Shown in pieces: positions 61,707-64,000 of a stretch of 64,000 nt of DNA; position 1 is the stretch's first letter, and every line of letters starts with the position of its first letter. A program made the translations under genes and the position numbers. Source of the stretch: Lentimicrobiaceae bacterium (lineage in GTDB: Bacteria; Bacteroidota; Bacteroidia; Bacteroidales; F082); assembly GCA_015061365.1 (NCBI GenBank), contig SUWS01000003.1, positions 1 through 64,000 of the forward strand, read 5' to 3'. The notes below the pieces were generated by a model. The model searched no databases. It was given only the letters and a program-made list of their open reading frames with translations, and had not been told where the DNA came from.

Positions 61707-62078
61707 ATGAGAGTTAGACACGAGTCAGATAATCCGGAATTTGTAGTCTCCGCTGTTGTTGAGACTATGCAAGAACTTAAAGCCAAAGAAGTGGTATCGT
61801 TAGATTTAAGAGATATACATTCAGCTGTGACAGACTATTTCGTGATATGCCACGCGCAGTCGAAGACACAGGTTTCTGCCATCGCTGACAGAATTTTAGA
61901 CAACTTACGTGACAACCATCATGTCAAACCATACCATTATGAAGGTTTCGAAAACTCGGAATGGATTTTGTTAGACTACATCGACGTAGTAGTTCACGTT
62001 TTCTTGGAACCAAAACGAGAGTTTTATAAATTAGAATCGTTATGGGCTGACGCTGAACGAACTTCATACGAAGATTAA
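61707..62078 (+). CDS. rsfS: Ribosome silencing factor RsfS
   Basis: A 123-residue protein from the ATG at 61707 (MRVRHESDNPEFVVS). The frame extended upstream only translates a repeat array and promoter. It binds ribosomal protein L14 and blocks subunit joining in poor growth. Family marks are VVSLDLRDIHSAVTDYFVIC, HYEGFENSEWILLDY and DVVVHVF near the end. It is directly upstream of ftsH, an order common in Bacteroidales, with a 29-bp gap. Confidence 0.93.
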   Translation: MRVRHESDNPEFVVSAVVETMQELKAKEVVSLDLRDIHSAVTDYFVICHAQSKTQVSAIADRILDNLRDNHHVKPYHYEGFENSEWILLDYIDVVVHVFLEPKREFYKLESLWADAERTSYED

Positions 62079-62107
62079 GTTTAACGTAAATTAAAACAAC
62101 TGATTAA

Positions 62108-64000
62108 ATGGAGAACAACAATCCTTTTGGAAATTTTTCAAACGACAAAAACGACAACAAACCAAAAAAGAAGTTCAATTTTTATTGGATCTATGTAATC
62201 TTGACGGCGGTATTTCTCGGTTCTATATTTTTCAACGGACCGAAAAGCGCGGAAGAAATCGACAAAGGCAAATTAATCACATTACTGAAAGACAGAGATG
62301 TCGAGAAGATTGACCTCGTCAACGGAGAAGTTGCGGAGATCTATCTTAACGAGTCGGGAATGAACAAATATTTCCCTAACGATAAATCTAACGCTTTCAA
62401 CCAAATACCGAACTACACATTCCGCATAGGTTCATTGGAACGTTTCGAACAAGACATTGAAGCCGCACAGGAAGGTTTCGCCGATCCCGTTTACGCCAAT
62501 ATGGTTAAACGTCACAACTGGGGAAGTGAAATCATCTCATGGATCTTACCTATTTTATTAATATTCGGATTCTGGTTCTTGATAATAAGAATGATGGGAC
62601 GCAACGGAGGTGCCGGCGGCGGAGGTAACGTCTTCAATATCGGTAAGTCGCAGGCTAAACTTTACGACAACGCTTCTGATGTTAAGGTCACATTTAAAGA
62701 CGTTGCCGGCTTGGAAGAAGCGAAAGAAGAAGTGGTTGAAGTGGTCGACTTCCTCAAGAATCCTAAGAAATATACACGTCTCGGCGGCAAGATTCCGAAA
62801 GGCGTTTTGTTGGTAGGCCCTCCTGGTACAGGTAAGACATTATTAGCCAAGTCTGTTGCCGGTGAAGCTAACGTTCCTTTCTTCAGCATCTCAGGTTCCG
62901 ACTTCGTAGAGATGTTCGTTGGCGTGGGTGCTTCGAGAGTGAGAGACTTATTCAAACAGGCAAAAGAAAAGTCACCGAGTATAATATTTATTGATGAGAT
63001 CGACGCCATAGGTCGCGCTCGTAGCAAGAGCCCGATGAGCGGTGGTAACGACGAAAGAGAAAGCACCTTGAACCAGCTCCTTACAGAGATGGACGGATTC
63101 GGCACTAACTCAGGCGTCATCGTCATAGCAGCGACAAACCGCGCCGACATCTTAGACAAGGCTCTTATGCGTGCCGGACGTTTCGACCGTCAGATCTACG
63201 TCGAACTCCCTGACCTCATCGGCCGTAAGGAGATTTTCGAGGTACACATGCGTAAGCTCAAACTCGCCGATGATGTCGACAAAGAGTTCTTAGCAAAACA
63301 GACACCTGGATTCTCGGGAGCCGACATCGCTAACGTCTGTAACGAGGCTGCTCTCATCGCGGCACGTCGTAACAAAGAATCTATCGAGAAACAAGATTTC
63401 TTAGACGCCATCGACCGTATCGTCGGCGGTCTTGAAAAGAAAAATAAGGTCATCACCGATTCAGAGAAAAAAGTCATCGCTTTCCATGAGGCGGGTCATG
63501 CCACAACGAGCTGGCTTTTGGAGTTCGCTCATCCTCTCGTAAAGGTCACCATCGTTCCTCGCGGCAAGGCTCTCGGCGCAGCATGGTATCTGCCTAACGA
63601 ACGCCAGATCACCACAAAAGAACAGATGTATCATGAGATGATAGCTACACTCGGAGGTCGCGCCGCTGAACAACTCATCTTCGGTCATATATCCACCGGC
63701 GCGCTTAGCGACTTGGAAAAAGTTACGAAACAAGCTACGGCAATGATCGCTTATTATGGATTGGACGAAAGAATAGGTAACAGAAGTTATTACGACTCGA
63801 CAGGTCAGCAAGATTATGCTCTGACAAAACCATTCAGCGAGAAGACCGCGGAAATAATCGACGAGCAAGTAAGCAAACTTATCGAGAGCGCATATCAAGA
63901 AGCTCTTAGAATATTAGGCGAAAATATCGACGGACTGACACAACTCGCCAACAAACTCATCGACAAGGAAGTGGTTTTCGGCGACGACCTTGAGATGATA
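62108..64000 (+). CDS. ftsH: ATP-dependent zinc metalloprotease FtsH (3' end outside window)
   Basis: 631 codons are present and the frame is open to the window end. It starts MENNNPFGNFSNDKNDNK. Two membrane helices (about 27-43 and 144-161) flank a periplasmic domain. The AAA domain has Walker A GPPGTGKT (237-244), Walker B IIFIDEIDA and the SRH region TNRADILDKALMRAGRFDR. The peptidase has HEAGH (460-464) with the third zinc ligand at about Asp535 (GALSDLEK). It degrades misfolded membrane proteins and some regulators. Only the C-terminal tail is missing. Confidence 0.97.
   Translation, partial: MENNNPFGNFSNDKNDNKPKKKFNFYWIYVILTAVFLGSIFFNGPKSAEEIDKGKLITLLKDRDVEKIDLVNGEVAEIYLNESGMNKYFPNDKSNAFNQIPNYTFRIGSLERFEQDIEAAQEGFADPVYANMVKRHNWGSEIISWILPILLIFGFWFLIIRMMGRNGGAGGGGNVFNIGKSQAKLYDNASDVKVTFKDVAGLEEAKEEVVEVVDFLKNPKKYTRLGGKIPKGVLLVGPPGTGKTLLAKSVAGEANVPFFSISGSDFVEMFVGVGASRVRDLFKQAKEKSPSIIFIDEIDAIGRARSKSPMSGGNDERESTLNQLLTEMDGFGTNSGVIVIAATNRADILDKALMRAGRFDRQIYVELPDLIGRKEIFEVHMRKLKLADDVDKEFLAKQTPGFSGADIANVCNEAALIAARRNKESIEKQDFLDAIDRIVGGLEKKNKVITDSEKKVIAFHEAGHATTSWLLEFAHPLVKVTIVPRGKALGAAWYLPNERQITTKEQMYHEMIATLGGRAAEQLIFGHISTGALSDLEKVTKQATAMIAYYGLDERIGNRSYYDSTGQQDYALTKPFSEKTAEIIDEQVSKLIESAYQEALRILGENIDGLTQLANKLIDKEVVFGDDLEMI

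Overview
The window looks like a chromosomal segment of a low-GC Bacteroidetes bacterium, most likely an uncultured Bacteroidales. The signs are many secreted proteins with a type IX secretion (T9SS) C-terminal sorting domain, promoters with the Bacteroidetes -7 box TAnnTTTG, almost no Shine-Dalgarno sequences, a TatA/TatC-only Tat pathway, and the rsfS-ftsH gene pair.

Region 1 (1-6.4 kb) is a minus-strand operon. It encodes four, and further down a fifth, small Cys-rich peptides with near-ideal twin-arginine leaders. With them are a radical SAM/SPASM maturase, a second SPASM-type maturase without a radical SAM motif, an eight-CXXC lipoprotein, a small CXXX-system protein, TatA and TatC. This reads as a CXXX-repeat RiPP system with its own Tat exporter. 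Downstream is a tiny XRE-type regulator with a long, highly structured leader. Region 2 (6.4-7.2 kb) holds an orphan hipB with intact operators, the last codons of a deleted hipA, and a duplicated terminator-bearing element.

Region 3 (7.2-33.8 kb) holds nine large paralogues, here called P1-P9. Each has a signal peptide, a choice-of-anchor-J/cleaved-adhesin-like domain, an Ig-like domain, a thioredoxin-like Omp28 domain with a variable CxxC site, fibronectin-III-like modules and a T9SS sorting domain. P1-P4 run left and P5-P8 run right, around a cysteate synthase gene. A four-repeat FN3 protein, two secreted C1B-type peptidases and P9 follow. Region 4 (33.8-40.5 kb) has two secreted subtilisins and a lipoprotein pseudogene.

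Region 5 (40.5-48.4 kb) has a split chromate transporter, two POT-family transporters flanking a DUF4143 ATPase and a Fic protein, and an unknown orphan. Region 6 (48.6-64 kb) is mostly housekeeping: valS, an SRPBCC protein, pyrE, a Nudix hydrolase, coaD, secA, birA, rsfS and ftsH (cut by the window end), plus a Cys-less thioredoxin-like protein and two lipoproteins.

The most distinctive genome-wide feature is a set of short repeat arrays (GTTGTCT, GAATCTGA, TTTAAGG, GAGCTATGAGC, ATTGTCA, AAAGTTG, and a GTAGAGACG palindrome). They fill the intergenic spaces, sit at fixed distance from -7 boxes, form terminator-like hairpins between convergent genes, and are also translated inside BirA, a subtilisin, CoaD and the T9SS sorting domains. 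No tRNA, rRNA, CRISPR array or complete insertion sequence was recognised.
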